A stretch of 40,361 nt of DNA from Carboxylicivirga mesophila (GCF_018271975.1 NZ_JAGUCN010000038.1:1-40361); one strand, 5' to 3'. Shown: positions 27,136-35,352, numbered from the stretch's first letter. The notes: generated from the letters alone by a model not told the origin. Translations and numbers: made by a program.

Positions 27136-29985
27136 ATGAAAGGAATCATCTCTCTGATATTGGTCTTTGGAAGCATGTTTTCATTGGCAGGGCAAAACTT
27201 CTCTGGCGGAATTCCTTTTATTACTAATTATTCGGAGAAGGATCTAAAGGTATCCACGGTCAATTATAGCATTATCCAGGATAGCAGGGGGATCATGTAC
27301 TTTGCCAACGAATATGGCATTCTGGAGTTTGATGGTAGTAACTGGAACATTGTTACGGCAGTGTCGAACCACTCCAATATTAAGTCGCTGTCCATTACTA
27401 AAAGCAATCGCATATACGCCGGTGCACAGGGCGACTTTGGTTACATCGATTACCAGCAAAACACTGGGGTGGCTTTTCGTTCGCTGCTTGATTTAGTGCC
27501 TGCGGAAAACCGTGACTTCAATGATGTCTGGAACATTGTGCTGCACAATCATGAAGTGTACTTCCATACTTGGCGGGCCATCTATCGCTTTGATGGTAAT
27601 AAAATTGATGTGATAAATACCGGCCATCAGATTAAAGGTCTTTTTAAGGTTAGAGATGAGGTACTGATGCACGATGAATTTGGCTTGCATAGAAAAAGTA
27701 GTGACGGTTTTGAAAGGTTGTCAGGCTCAGAGTCATTAAGCGATGAAGAGTTGAGGTTTATTCTGCCAATGAATGAAAAGGATTTGTTAGTTGGCACACT
27801 AGCTGGTGGCCTATTTGTTTTGACTAATCATGAGCTAAAATCATTTCAAACGACGCCACAGATTGATTTTAAAAGTACTGGCCTGTCAACAGGTCATGTG
27901 CGTAAGAATGGCGATTTTGTTATTGGCACCCATAAAGCAGGTGTTTATATTCTGAGTAAAGATGGCTTTGTAAAAACACAATTAACTAAAGCGCAAGGTC
28001 TTCAAAACAATACGATAAGGGGGTTGTATACCGATATTCATAATAACCTGTGGGTAACGCACAAAACGGGGATTGATATGGTTGAATTATCAACACCTTT
28101 GTACCATATGAAACCCAGCACCGAAGAGCCAACAGGTATTTATTCGATTGTTGAGCATGAACGCGATATGTACTACGCCACTCATGATGGTTTGCTTAAG
28201 CAATCGATAGTACCAGGAGCCGATATCGCATTTGAGAAAGTTACGGGTAGCACTGATATTAACTGGAGTCTGAGTAAATGGGATGATATAGTTGTATTGG
28301 CCCATGCCAATGGATTTTCGCAACTGCATAATGGGGAGCTTATTCCCATTTATGGAGGAGAGGGTTGCTGGCTTATCAGAGCTTTACCTCAGCATCCGGA
28401 CTATTTTATCGGGGGCACCTATCAAGGCCTTGCTTTGTTTAGAAAAGAAGGTGAGCGTTTGCACTTCGTTCACAAGATCAGGGGGTTTAACGAATCAAGC
28501 AGAGTATTAGAGATAGGTGACAATGGGGAGATATGGGTGGCTCATGGCTACCGCGGCATTTACAGGCTGGTACTGAATAGTTCGTTAAACGAGGTTGAGC
28601 AGCTATCATTTTATGACTACTCAAAAGGATTGCCATCGCACATGTTTAACACCGTTTTTAAGCTTAATCAAGAGTTGGTATTTGGCACACAGGTTGGATT
28701 CTATTACTATGATGCATCAGCCGATTCAATGATAATGAATAGGGAACTGACAGAATTGCTGGGTTATGGGCAGGGGCGCTTGGTAAAGGAAGATCCCAAA
28801 GGGAATGTATGGTTTATATCGGGCGATAAATCAGGTATTATTGAAAAGCACGCCGACGGCAGCCGAACGGTTGTAACCAATCCCTTCAATAAGTTAAATG
28901 AATATTACATTCCGGGATTTGAAAATATTTATTTCTCAGGTAACCAAAAGGCGTACATTGGTACTAAAGATGGCCTTATCGTTTATGATGCAGCAACAGA
29001 TGTATATAAGCCGGCTAATTTCAAGTGTTTATTGCGTGCGGTGAAGAACTCGGGTGGCGAAGATGCATTGTACGAAGATAATATCAGATTTCTGTGCGAT
29101 ACACTCATTGGTCAGGATATAAAGCTGTTGTATAAAGACGTTAAAAACAACAGTCTGACCTTTAGTTTCTCTGCCGCTTATTATGAAAACACTAAAAACA
29201 TTCGGTTTAAATATTATTTGCAAGGGTATGACAACGACTGGTCTGGATGGGAAGATATCAGATACAAGGAGTATACTAACCTGAAAGAAGGTGATTACCA
29301 GTTTCGTTTGAAGGCCATCAATATTTATGGTGCCGAAACGGACGACATCATCTACCGCTTTAGCATATTGCCCCCCTGGTATCGCACTGTTTATGCCTAT
29401 GCAGGGTATATTATGCTTTTTGTATTCATATTCTATATGGCTATCAGAGTAAGAGACAGGCGGGCCAGGATCGAGAAACAGCGCTATATTGAAAAACAAG
29501 AACGAATACGCAAAATAGAGCAGGCGGCCTATCAGGAGGAAAAGCTAAGAAATGAACTCGAAAGTAAAAACAAGGAGCTGGCAGCTATTGCCATGAAAAC
29601 GATATGTAAAAATGAGAAGCTGATTGATTTAAAGGCCCGCATCATCACCATCAAAGAGGATGCCACCAAACAGGTTGAGCAAAAACTAAGCGATTTGCTG
29701 GGTTTTATAGAGAGTGAGATTTCTGATGATGATTGGGATGATTTTGAACTGCGCTTTGATTTGGCCCACAACAATTACATCAGGAAACTAAAGGAAGAAT
29801 TCTCAGCTCTGACACCGCATGACCTGAAGATTTGTGCTTATCTAAAGATGAACCTAAGCAGCAAGGAAATTGCACAGCTACTTAATATGTCTGTTCGTGG
29901 TGTTGAGAATGCCAGGTACCGGGTGCGTAAGCGGCTGGGATTAGACTCGTCAGTCAACCTGACTGATTGGTTAATGAGCCGATAG
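27136..29985 (+). CDS. Membrane-spanning one-component regulator: beta-propeller and Y_Y_Y sensor, LuxR-type HTH
   Basis: A 949-residue protein. A signal peptide (about 1-19) precedes a periplasmic region of propeller repeats (about 30-685; many short N-x-L-W-V, I-W-V-A-H and G-T-x-x-G-L blades) and a Y_Y_Y domain (about 688-740, NIRFKYYLQGYDNDWSGW). One membrane helix (about 753-772) and a cytoplasmic coiled coil (about 775-835) lead to a C-terminal LuxR/GerE-type HTH (about 890-940, SSKEIAQLLNMSVRGVENARYRVRKRLGL). No histidine kinase or receiver domain is present, so sensing and DNA binding occur in one chain, unlike the hybrid two-component systems common in glycan loci. By position it is the likely sensor of beta-1,3-glucan products and activator of the glucanase promoters. 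That link is inferred. Confidence 0.9.
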   Translation: MKGIISLILVFGSMFSLAGQNFSGGIPFITNYSEKDLKVSTVNYSIIQDSRGIMYFANEYGILEFDGSNWNIVTAVSNHSNIKSLSITKSNRIYAGAQGDFGYIDYQQNTGVAFRSLLDLVPAENRDFNDVWNIVLHNHEVYFHTWRAIYRFDGNKIDVINTGHQIKGLFKVRDEVLMHDEFGLHRKSSDGFERLSGSESLSDEELRFILPMNEKDLLVGTLAGGLFVLTNHELKSFQTTPQIDFKSTGLSTGHVRKNGDFVIGTHKAGVYILSKDGFVKTQLTKAQGLQNNTIRGLYTDIHNNLWVTHKTGIDMVELSTPLYHMKPSTEEPTGIYSIVEHERDMYYATHDGLLKQSIVPGADIAFEKVTGSTDINWSLSKWDDIVVLAHANGFSQLHNGELIPIYGGEGCWLIRALPQHPDYFIGGTYQGLALFRKEGERLHFVHKIRGFNESSRVLEIGDNGEIWVAHGYRGIYRLVLNSSLNEVEQLSFYDYSKGLPSHMFNTVFKLNQELVFGTQVGFYYYDASADSMIMNRELTELLGYGQGRLVKEDPKGNVWFISGDKSGIIEKHADGSRTVVTNPFNKLNEYYIPGFENIYFSGNQKAYIGTKDGLIVYDAATDVYKPANFKCLLRAVKNSGGEDALYEDNIRFLCDTLIGQDIKLLYKDVKNNSLTFSFSAAYYENTKNIRFKYYLQGYDNDWSGWEDIRYKEYTNLKEGDYQFRLKAINIYGAETDDIIYRFSILPPWYRTVYAYAGYIMLFVFIFYMAIRVRDRRARIEKQRYIEKQERIRKIEQAAYQEEKLRNELESKNKELAAIAMKTICKNEKLIDLKARIITIKEDATKQVEQKLSDLLGFIESEISDDDWDDFELRFDLAHNNYIRKLKEEFSALTPHDLKICAYLKMNLSSKEIAQLLNMSVRGVENARYRVRKRLGLDSSVNLTDWLMSR

Positions 29986-30119
29986 CTGACAGTAATATGA
30001 GGGATTAATTCGCCAAATAAACCGTAGGATAAAACCTAAACAGTTTTTTAATACATACCTAATATTCTCCTAATCTTAAGGCAAGATTAGCGCTCTATCT
30101 TTCCTAAAAACTTCATACT

Positions 30120-30596
30120 ATGAAAAGGATAGGGATAATAACCTTAGTGTTTGGATTATGCATCAGTTGCCTGGTCAGTTGTTCATCTGATTCAGGCGTG
30201 CTGAGAGACAGGGACATCTTATTAGAGACATTAACAAAAGGAAGCTGGCAGGTGAATTTTCAGCATTCGTTAACGAAGAAAGCACTGGATCATCCGGAGG
30301 TGCAGCTGGCTTTTGAAAATGGTAGTATTGTAAATGCTCTAAAAGGTGAGGACTATACCGGCAATGGTTCATATCGATTGTTGTATGATGGTGCTGCTGT
30401 TCCCAATTACGATGATCCGGAATATGATTATCTGGATAGAGAAAAAGACAGAGAAGAGGATCTTTTTCTGTCATTGGCTTTCGCGATGAAAGAACTTATC
30501 ATCTTAAATCAGCGATGGCAGGTGAGAAGCTTCACGTCAGATCAAGTCATATTACGATCAGATGATCTTATGCTGACATTGAGAAGGGCTGATTAG
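30120..30596 (+). CDS. Hypothetical lipoprotein
   Basis: A 158-residue protein with a clear lipoprotein signal (lipobox LVSC, C21). After the signal, ETLTKGSWQV followed by alternating beta-type segments (GNGSYRLLYDG, LIILNQRWQVRSFTSDQVILRSDDLMLTLRR) recalls the small lipocalin-like lipoproteins of Bacteroidota, but no firm family was recognised. The middle has an acidic run (DDPEYDYLDREKDREED). It lies alone between the regulator and the small lipoprotein gene at 30848, with no clear promoter. Confidence 0.7.
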   Translation: MKRIGIITLVFGLCISCLVSCSSDSGVLRDRDILLETLTKGSWQVNFQHSLTKKALDHPEVQLAFENGSIVNALKGEDYTGNGSYRLLYDGAAVPNYDDPEYDYLDREKDREEDLFLSLAFAMKELIILNQRWQVRSFTSDQVILRSDDLMLTLRRAD

Positions 30597-30638
30597 TAAT
30601 CTGAGTATTAAAATTAAAATCGAACTCAGGTTATAAGC

Positions 30639-30655
30639 TACAAAGGGGCTTTGTA
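30639..30655. other. Small palindromic hairpin
   Basis: TACAAAG-GGG-CTTTGTA forms a 7-bp perfect stem with a 3-nt loop, 43 bp after the lipoprotein stop. A weaker stem (CTGAGT at 30601 with ACTCAG at 30624) precedes it. Together they may end that transcript. The rest of the interval to 30847 shows nothing clear. Confidence 0.4.
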
Positions 30656-30847
30656 AAAGTCTTTATGCTTGCACATAATTGAATGGTCAATTCCTATTGG
30701 CAATGAGGGTCACGCGTGATGTGAAGACTCTGGGTGCCGGTAGGATTTTTTTATGGATGTTAATGCAATGATTACCAGCTAAACATCATTAGCCCTAAGT
30801 TGTTACATAACAAGTCGAATCATTATTAACTCAAAACTCATACTAGT

Positions 30848-31069
30848 ATGAAAAATTTTATCGCCCTGGTATTTGTGTTTACATTGCTACTGGTAAGTTG
30901 TAAACCTAAGGCCAGTAAGGAACAAAAAAACACTGAAGAAGTGCCAACTGAAACCGTTTCGCCACCTTATGAAAATGTAAGCGAGTCGGTGGAGCGCATT
31001 GATAGTGTGGCAGCGGAGCTTGAAAGCTCAATTGAGAAATTGGATGAAGCATTAAACGAATTAGAATAG
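30848..31069 (+). CDS. Small lipoprotein with short coiled coil
   Basis: A 73-residue protein with a lipobox (LVSC, C18). The mature part starts with a lysine- and proline-rich linker and ends in a heptad-like helix (VERIDSVAAELESSIEKLDEALNELE). This is the overall plan of small Lpp-like coiled-coil lipoproteins, although there is no sequence match to Lpp. The next gene, for another coiled-coil envelope protein, starts 4 bp after the stop, so the two are translated from one message and may interact. The function is unknown. Confidence 0.7.
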   Translation: MKNFIALVFVFTLLLVSCKPKASKEQKNTEEVPTETVSPPYENVSESVERIDSVAAELESSIEKLDEALNELE

Positions 31070-31073
31070 TATT

Positions 31074-31661
31074 ATGAAGGTATTAATATTGAATTTAGCA
31101 TTGGTAGTAGGTTTGGCATTAGTGGCTCAACCGATGCAGGCACAGCAGGGTAAGGGCAAGGAAAAAGCTAAAAAGGAAAAAGTAGAAAAACAGGCCAAAG
31201 AGAAGGCGGAGCAGGAACTGAAAGAGGAGAAAGAAGAAAAAGAAGAGAAGCTTCAAAAAGGGAATGCCTATGGAAAAGATAAAGGTGATTTGAAGGGTAA
31301 AGAATTTGGTCAGCAACGCGCTGCCGAAGCTCGGGCGAAGCAGGAGCAGAAGCAGAAAGAGTTGGATAGCTCCATTGAACACGGCAAAGCCAAAGTAAAG
31401 GAGGCGGATGAAAAGATAAAACGCTCGGAAGAAAAGCTGGAAAAAGCCAAAGAAGAAGGTAGTATCTCCGAGGAGGATTATAAAAAAGGAAAGAAACAGC
31501 TGGAGATGGCCGAAGAAGAAATGAAGAAGGTGAAAGAGCAGCTGGAAAGAGCCAGTGAGGAACGAGAGCGTGCCATGGAAGAGGTGGAGAAAAGACGAGA
31601 AGAAGCAGAGCAGTATAAAGAAGAAGTACTGAGGAAGCAGGAGGAACTGGAGAAAAAGTAA
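31074..31661 (+). CDS. Secreted, highly charged coiled-coil protein
   Basis: A 195-residue protein with a signal peptide (about 1-23, ALVAQPMQA) and a mature part made almost wholly of K, E, A, Q and R. Residues about 24-70 are a basic then acidic low-complexity stretch (KGKEKAKKEKVEKQAKEK). Residues about 80-195 form one long predicted helix with heptad character (KIKRSEEKLEKAKEEG, KKGKKQLEMAEEEMKKVKEQLERA). The gene starts 4 bp after the small lipoprotein gene. It is probably a periplasmic rod-like or stalk protein. No family could be named, and similarity searches will give composition-driven hits. Confidence 0.65.
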   Translation: MKVLILNLALVVGLALVAQPMQAQQGKGKEKAKKEKVEKQAKEKAEQELKEEKEEKEEKLQKGNAYGKDKGDLKGKEFGQQRAAEARAKQEQKQKELDSSIEHGKAKVKEADEKIKRSEEKLEKAKEEGSISEEDYKKGKKQLEMAEEEMKKVKEQLERASEERERAMEEVEKRREEAEQYKEEVLRKQEELEKK

Positions 31662-31694
31662 TAGAGTTTTTGCTATTAATGCGAATTAATAGTT

Positions 31695-31868
31695 GAACCC
31701 GCTCCGGGGTTCTGTTTGTAATATATTAATATACCATGGGTTGCACCCATGGTTATTAAAATTAAATCCCTTCGGGATAAAAAAATGTCCGTAGGACATT
31801 AACAATAATAGCCCCGTGCGAAGCGCGGGGTTATGAATATGGTGAGAAAACAACCCTGATATGGGTTG
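31695..31868. repeat. Cluster of six short palindromic hairpins (REP-like)
   Basis: Six perfect or near-perfect hairpins lie within 174 bp: GAACCC/GGGTTC (31695-31712), ACCATGGG/CCCATGGT (31733-31753), ATCCC/GGGAT (31766-31778), ATGTCC/GGACAT (31785-31799), CCCCGTGC/GCGCGGGG (31812-31830) and CAACCC/GGGTTG (31851-31868). All have loops of 3-6 nt and all but one are joined by AT-rich spacers. They lie between convergent genes. This looks like a bacterial interspersed mosaic of REP-type palindromes. Confidence 0.7.
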
Positions 31869-31913
31869 AAGGTTTATGTTAAGCAAGTTTTAACTATTGA
31901 TTCACATTATTTT

Positions 31914-32513
31914 TTAAAACCGCCTCTCCGCAAAAAACACAATCAGCAGTATCAGGCCTATTGCCACTTTAAGCTGCCAGTAGGGGACGGCCAAGCCGAT
32001 GAGGGCTACAATAATAACTGTTTTAAGGAGTCGGCCCGAGCGTCGTTCCATTTTGGATTTAAACTGGACGAGTTTTAGCTGGCGGTTTTCCATATCCAAT
32101 AGAAATACCCCATCGTTCTCCACCACATAATCATATTCGAGCAGCTGACGGCGGGTACTTTTATTGCGGGCACTGATGGCCTGGCTGCCGCTTTTAACCT
32201 CCACAATGTATTGCTTGCCGTTCTTCTTCACAATGTAGTCTGGCTGTATCTCGGCGTATTGTACCTCGCCATCTTCGAGGTATTTATGCTGGTAGGTGCT
32301 CTGGTAATCAACAATGGTATAGCCTTTACTTTTCAGGAAGCTTTTAGCCTGCAGCTCCAGGCGGTTACCCCGTTCGAAGCGTTTACGTACTTTACGTTCC
32401 TGAAAATAGGTTTTGACCTTATGCCTGATAATAAGATAGGACAGAACGATGATAATCAGCGCTAATGAGAGAAATATAATGTGGTTTTGATTGGTGTAAT
32501 CGAAGGTATGCAT
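31914..32513 (-). CDS. Membrane-anchored PD-(D/E)XK nuclease-like (NERD-type) protein
   Basis: A 199-residue protein from the ATG at 32513 (an in-frame ATG at 32540 is also possible). It has an N-terminal membrane helix (about 11-29), a cytoplasmic domain, and a C-terminal pair of hydrophobic segments (about 160-195). The middle domain matches the PD-(D/E)XK core: E53 in RGNRLELQAKSFLKSKGY, D92 in QPDYIV, and E105 and K107 in YIVEVKSG. This is the arrangement of NERD and other nuclease-related domains. The catalytic residues are all present, so nuclease activity is possible. Membrane anchoring suggests action on incoming DNA or a role in envelope-linked DNA handling, but this is inference. 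No partner gene is adjacent. Confidence 0.65.
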   Translation of the reverse strand: MHTFDYTNQNHIIFLSLALIIIVLSYLIIRHKVKTYFQERKVRKRFERGNRLELQAKSFLKSKGYTIVDYQSTYQHKYLEDGEVQYAEIQPDYIVKKNGKQYIVEVKSGSQAISARNKSTRRQLLEYDYVVENDGVFLLDMENRQLKLVQFKSKMERRSGRLLKTVIIVALIGLAVPYWQLKVAIGLILLIVFFAERRF

Positions 32514-32696
32514 AGTGTGTTGCTCTGGTATCAGCTGCAAAAGTAGTGTCTTTATCTAATTAAAAAGCTAATGCTGATAGCTTATTGCTGATGGCGAATG
32601 ATGCTTCCTTTTTTATTACCTTTCAGATGCGTCTGTGAGGATTGTATTGATATTTTCTTTATCCTCAAGCCCGGCTGAAGGACAAAACAATCTATT

Positions 32697-32976
32697 CCTT
32701 TGGCATTGCCACAAAGGAACCAAATCTCTGGCTGGGAAAATCCCCCATCGCCTACGGCACTTGCCAATTTGTGTTAAACTTCAAAGGCATTAGCGAAACT
32801 TTGTTTTCCCCCAGGGGAAGACGTGTACATACAATGGTTGTCAGGCCCCCGACCTCAGCAACGCAGATGGGGTACCCACTCATCGAAACGAAGCATAATG
32901 AGATTTGTTAACGAAGCTGTACTTCTTTAAATCTCATGCGTAGTAAGATGTAAGTGGGTCATCGAGTGCTGAAGTC
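32697..32976. repeat. Dispersed structured repeat, copy 1
   Basis: Three modules follow each other. The first is a hairpin TCCTTTGGCATTGCC with a following CAAAGGAACC. The second is a long hairpin from CTGGGAAAA (32732-32740) to TTTTCCCCCAG (32804-32814). The third is a 126-bp imperfect palindrome with arms at 32851-32906 and 32929-32976. The first and second modules, and the start of the third (CAGCAACG...GGGG-ACCC), recur at 40050-40361. It encodes no convincing protein and is likely a mobile or REP-like non-coding element. Confidence 0.65.
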
Positions 32977-33058
32977 TTGATGTTCGTTGCGTACTTTCTT
33001 ATATCAAAGCTTGCTCCGTACTGCGGAGACAAGAATAGTATAAGCCGTCCGGCTTGAC

Positions 33059-33200
33059 AATGTCATTAAGTTAAGGGTTTTTCGTGCCGTTAAACACCTC
33101 CAGATAATACCCCAAACCCCTAAAGGGGCTTACCCCGCGCGCTGTTCCCTTTAGGGAAGCAAAGGGTGAGTGTGAGGGAAATTGCTAACTTAATGACATT
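33059..33200. repeat. 142-bp element bounded by 15-bp inverted repeats
   Basis: AATGTCATTAAGTTA (33059-33073) is perfectly inverted at 33186-33200. Inside are two smaller hairpins, CCCC-TAAA-GGGG (33117-33128) and TTCCCT-TT-AGGGAA (33145-33158). Size and structure suit a MITE-like element. A related GTCCGGCT-GA string stands just outside each end in direct orientation. Confidence 0.5.
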
Positions 33201-33334
33201 GGTCCGGCTCGAGGACATTAACATGACATACCTTAAACAGGCCTTACGACCTGTTCAGATACGCATATACCATTCAGGCAAGAGCGATTTTGATGCTTAT
33301 TCACTAAAACCCCAATGGGGTAGTAACTCAAAAA

Positions 33335-34042
33335 TCAATGATTCAATATAAACACACCAGCTTTACTGAACTCATTCATCTTAGGCGCCAACACATGGGT
33401 GTAAATCTTATCGGCCTCGTTGCTTTGGTTATCAGAGTAACGCAAGATATCGGTTTGCTCGTTGGGCAGTACACCCGTTGGGGTGTACACTACCTGCCCC
33501 GTCAGTTCGCTTAGCTCAACATCCATATAGTCCGTTTCGTCATCATACTCCAGGTTACTGACTTTTTTAAACCCGGCTGTTTCACCACCCAGGTAGATAT
33601 CCACGGCACCAACACCATCCAAAGCATGAAAGAAGCGCACCCGCACTTTACCGGCTGCAGGAGGCGTCAGGTCTTTATCGAGTACTTCCAGCTCAGGATC
33701 GCCCGCAGTACCAAAAGCCAGGGCAATATACTCCTCACCGTCATCAAACGACTCCAGCTCCGATACCACCAGCGACTTATCAGTTGTATTCAACACTTCC
33801 AGCTTCAGGCTGTTTTTACCCTGCTCCCATTTAACCGTTGAACCACCACCAAAAGCATAGGCCTGGCCCGTCTGGTAGGCTTCATCGTTAACATGCCAGT
33901 CAATGGCAAAAGCCACCGGCAAGTAATTAAAGGTTGTTAGCTTAGCCTGTTCCATCACCGGCTCGGGATCGGGATCGGAACTATCACTACTACAGGCCCA
34001 AAACATTCCCCCCATCATCAGTAAAAACATCCACTTCTTCAT
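33335..34042 (-). CDS. DUF4397 domain lipoprotein
   Basis: A 235-residue protein from MKKWMFLLMMGG, with a lipoprotein signal ending in FWAC (C17) and a following acidic/serine linker (SSDSSDPDPEP). Longer starts up to 34090 add 16 residues before this signal and are unlikely. The second half has the DUF4397 pattern: GKVRVRFFHALDGVGAVDIYLGG, typical of beta-sandwich surface proteins in Bacteroidota. The first half appears to be a related repeat of the same fold (TFNYLPVAFAIDWHVNDEAY). It should be anchored in the outer membrane; no function is established. It has no operon partner, as repeat DNA lies on one side and 548 bp without a gene on the other. Confidence 0.8.
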   Translation of the reverse strand: MKKWMFLLMMGGMFWACSSDSSDPDPEPVMEQAKLTTFNYLPVAFAIDWHVNDEAYQTGQAYAFGGGSTVKWEQGKNSLKLEVLNTTDKSLVVSELESFDDGEEYIALAFGTAGDPELEVLDKDLTPPAAGKVRVRFFHALDGVGAVDIYLGGETAGFKKVSNLEYDDETDYMDVELSELTGQVVYTPTGVLPNEQTDILRYSDNQSNEADKIYTHVLAPKMNEFSKAGVFILNH

Positions 34043-34590
34043 AATACACTTTTTTGTCGTTGATACTATTTTGCACAGCTTTAAAACCAAAGGACATGGA
34101 ATTGGAAGCCGATTATTAAGCTTACATACAGATTATTAACACCCCACACCATTTATTTGTTTACCAAGGTAGATATGATAGGCAAGATAACGAGCAATGA
34201 GTGAGAAGTGAAGAGGAAAAAGGTGATAATATCGTGGACGAACGACTGCAGACGGGACAATTTAAGCGTCATCTTGGCTATCAGCGATTAGCCATGATCT
34301 ATCAGCTTTTTTAGTACACCAACCAGTAACAGACAAGCCAAAACTACCCCAACTAACGGCTGGTGATTAACAGTAAATTAATCATAAAAATAAATCGATT
34401 CATCAAAAGATAGCCGCCACTTGGCAAACTTTTGGCAAAGCACTGGCTATTAAATATTAAGGAAAGCTATATTTATAATAAGTATTGAAAAGTAAACCAC
34501 CGGCTGGTCATCAACCTGGCAAGATTGGCGTCACGCTTTGGAAGAGGAGGCCGGCGGAGCTTGCAATATAGGATTTAAAACAAATATTAC
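34043..34590. other. Intergenic region upstream of the 229-residue protein
   Basis: No gene is visible. TTGGCAA, the core of the array at 35353-35562, occurs at 34421 and 34432, and CTGGCAA occurs at 34516; the latter two lie 84 bp (four times 21) apart. A GA-rich stretch (34192-34222) resembles one at 35612-35650. No clear promoter was recognised. Confidence 0.45.
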
Positions 34591-35280
34591 ATGAGTTATC
34601 AAGAAGATTTTAACGCATGGGAAGAACAGATTGTGGCTGTGCCTGATAATGAGATCAAACTGCCGAACCAACCTGTAGATAAGTTTACAGCCAGTGCCGA
34701 AACTCTGGCTGTGGAAGCCAGAAAAGACACAGATGCCTTTGCAGCTTCTGGCATGAATGTAAGCCTTATTGATGAATTAACGCCCCTGGCCGGAGCATTG
34801 CGGCACTTACAAGCCAGCTGGACAAGTGAATTCAGAGCCAAGCAGGAGGCACAAAAGAAATGGCTGGAACAATCGCCCGCAGCTTATCAATTAAGAGACG
34901 AGTTACTGCACCACTTCAGTTTTGCATATCGCAACATTGATGATATTAAAAAAAGTGTGATGCGCATTCGCGAAGGTGGTGGACATGCCGATTTGCTGCA
35001 GGATCTGGTTGACCTTGCAGACTTGGGCGAAAAACATCCTGAGCCATTAACTGATATTGGGTTGAGTTTGGAACCACTGCAAAAGGCACGTTTAACGTCT
35101 CATGCGATGTCGGTACTCTTATCTGCCTCTAATGGGGCTAAGGATCAAAAGAATCAAGCCAAATTATTACGCGATAAAGCCTACACATTACTGTTCAACA
35201 AAGTGAGCGAAATACGCGAATATGGCCGTTATATCTTTTGGAGAGATGCCGAAAGACGTGAGAAATATTTGATTGATTAA
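34591..35280 (+). CDS. Uncharacterised helical protein next to 21-bp repeat array
   Basis: A 229-residue protein with no signal peptide or membrane segment, so cytoplasmic. It is predicted mostly helical, with conserved-looking segments LTPLAGALRHLQASW, RNIDDIKKSVMRIREGGGHADLLQDL and a C-terminal block LRDKAYTLLFNKVSEIREYGRYIFWRDAERREKYLID. This C-terminal RDKAYT...EIR..G.Y.FWRD pattern seems familiar from hypothetical proteins of Bacteroidota, but no named domain could be recognised. The gene stands alone with its own terminator (35304-35338), and is followed 15 bp later by a degenerate 21-bp array. The function is unknown. Positively charged helices would allow nucleic acid binding, but this is a guess. 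Confidence 0.75.
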   Translation: MSYQEDFNAWEEQIVAVPDNEIKLPNQPVDKFTASAETLAVEARKDTDAFAASGMNVSLIDELTPLAGALRHLQASWTSEFRAKQEAQKKWLEQSPAAYQLRDELLHHFSFAYRNIDDIKKSVMRIREGGGHADLLQDLVDLADLGEKHPEPLTDIGLSLEPLQKARLTSHAMSVLLSASNGAKDQKNQAKLLRDKAYTLLFNKVSEIREYGRYIFWRDAERREKYLID

Positions 35281-35303
35281 TTATCAAAACCATTGATTTT
35301 ACT

Positions 35304-35338
35304 AGTCCCGAGGCAGGTCACACCCTCCCCTCGGGACT
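35304..35338 (+). terminator. Terminator after the 229-residue protein gene
   Basis: AGTCCCGAGG (35304-35313) pairs perfectly over 10 bp with CCTCGGGACT (35329-35338), followed by TTT. It separates the gene from the repeat array. Confidence 0.8.
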
Positions 35339-35352
35339 TTTAGTATCCAATT

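Larger units (their letters stand above)
32541..33334. repeat. Non-coding, repeat-rich interval
   Basis: About 790 bp with no credible gene, although short frames occur on both strands. It contains the composite repeat at 32697-32976, a 15-bp inverted repeat pair at 33059-33200, and two further hairpins (AACAGG/CCTGTT at 33236-33255 and ACCCC/GGGGT at 33309-33321). Confidence 0.6.

Noticed and set aside
29029-29499. Minus-strand 156-residue frame
   Set aside because: It is the antisense shadow of the Y_Y_Y and membrane region of the regulator gene.
31119-31382. Minus-strand frame rich in Phe and Leu resembling a membrane protein
   Set aside because: It is the antisense of a Lys/Glu-rich coding region, which always gives Phe/Leu-rich codons on the other strand.
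32582-32767. Minus-strand 61-residue frame in the dispersed repeat
   Set aside because: Its reading frame covers the conserved hairpins; copy 2 near 40050 carries the nucleotide structure but no matching full-length protein, so the conservation is better explained by DNA or RNA structure.
33166-33351. Plus-strand 61-residue frame
   Set aside because: It runs through repeat DNA and the end of the DUF4397 gene, with no start signal or recognisable domain.
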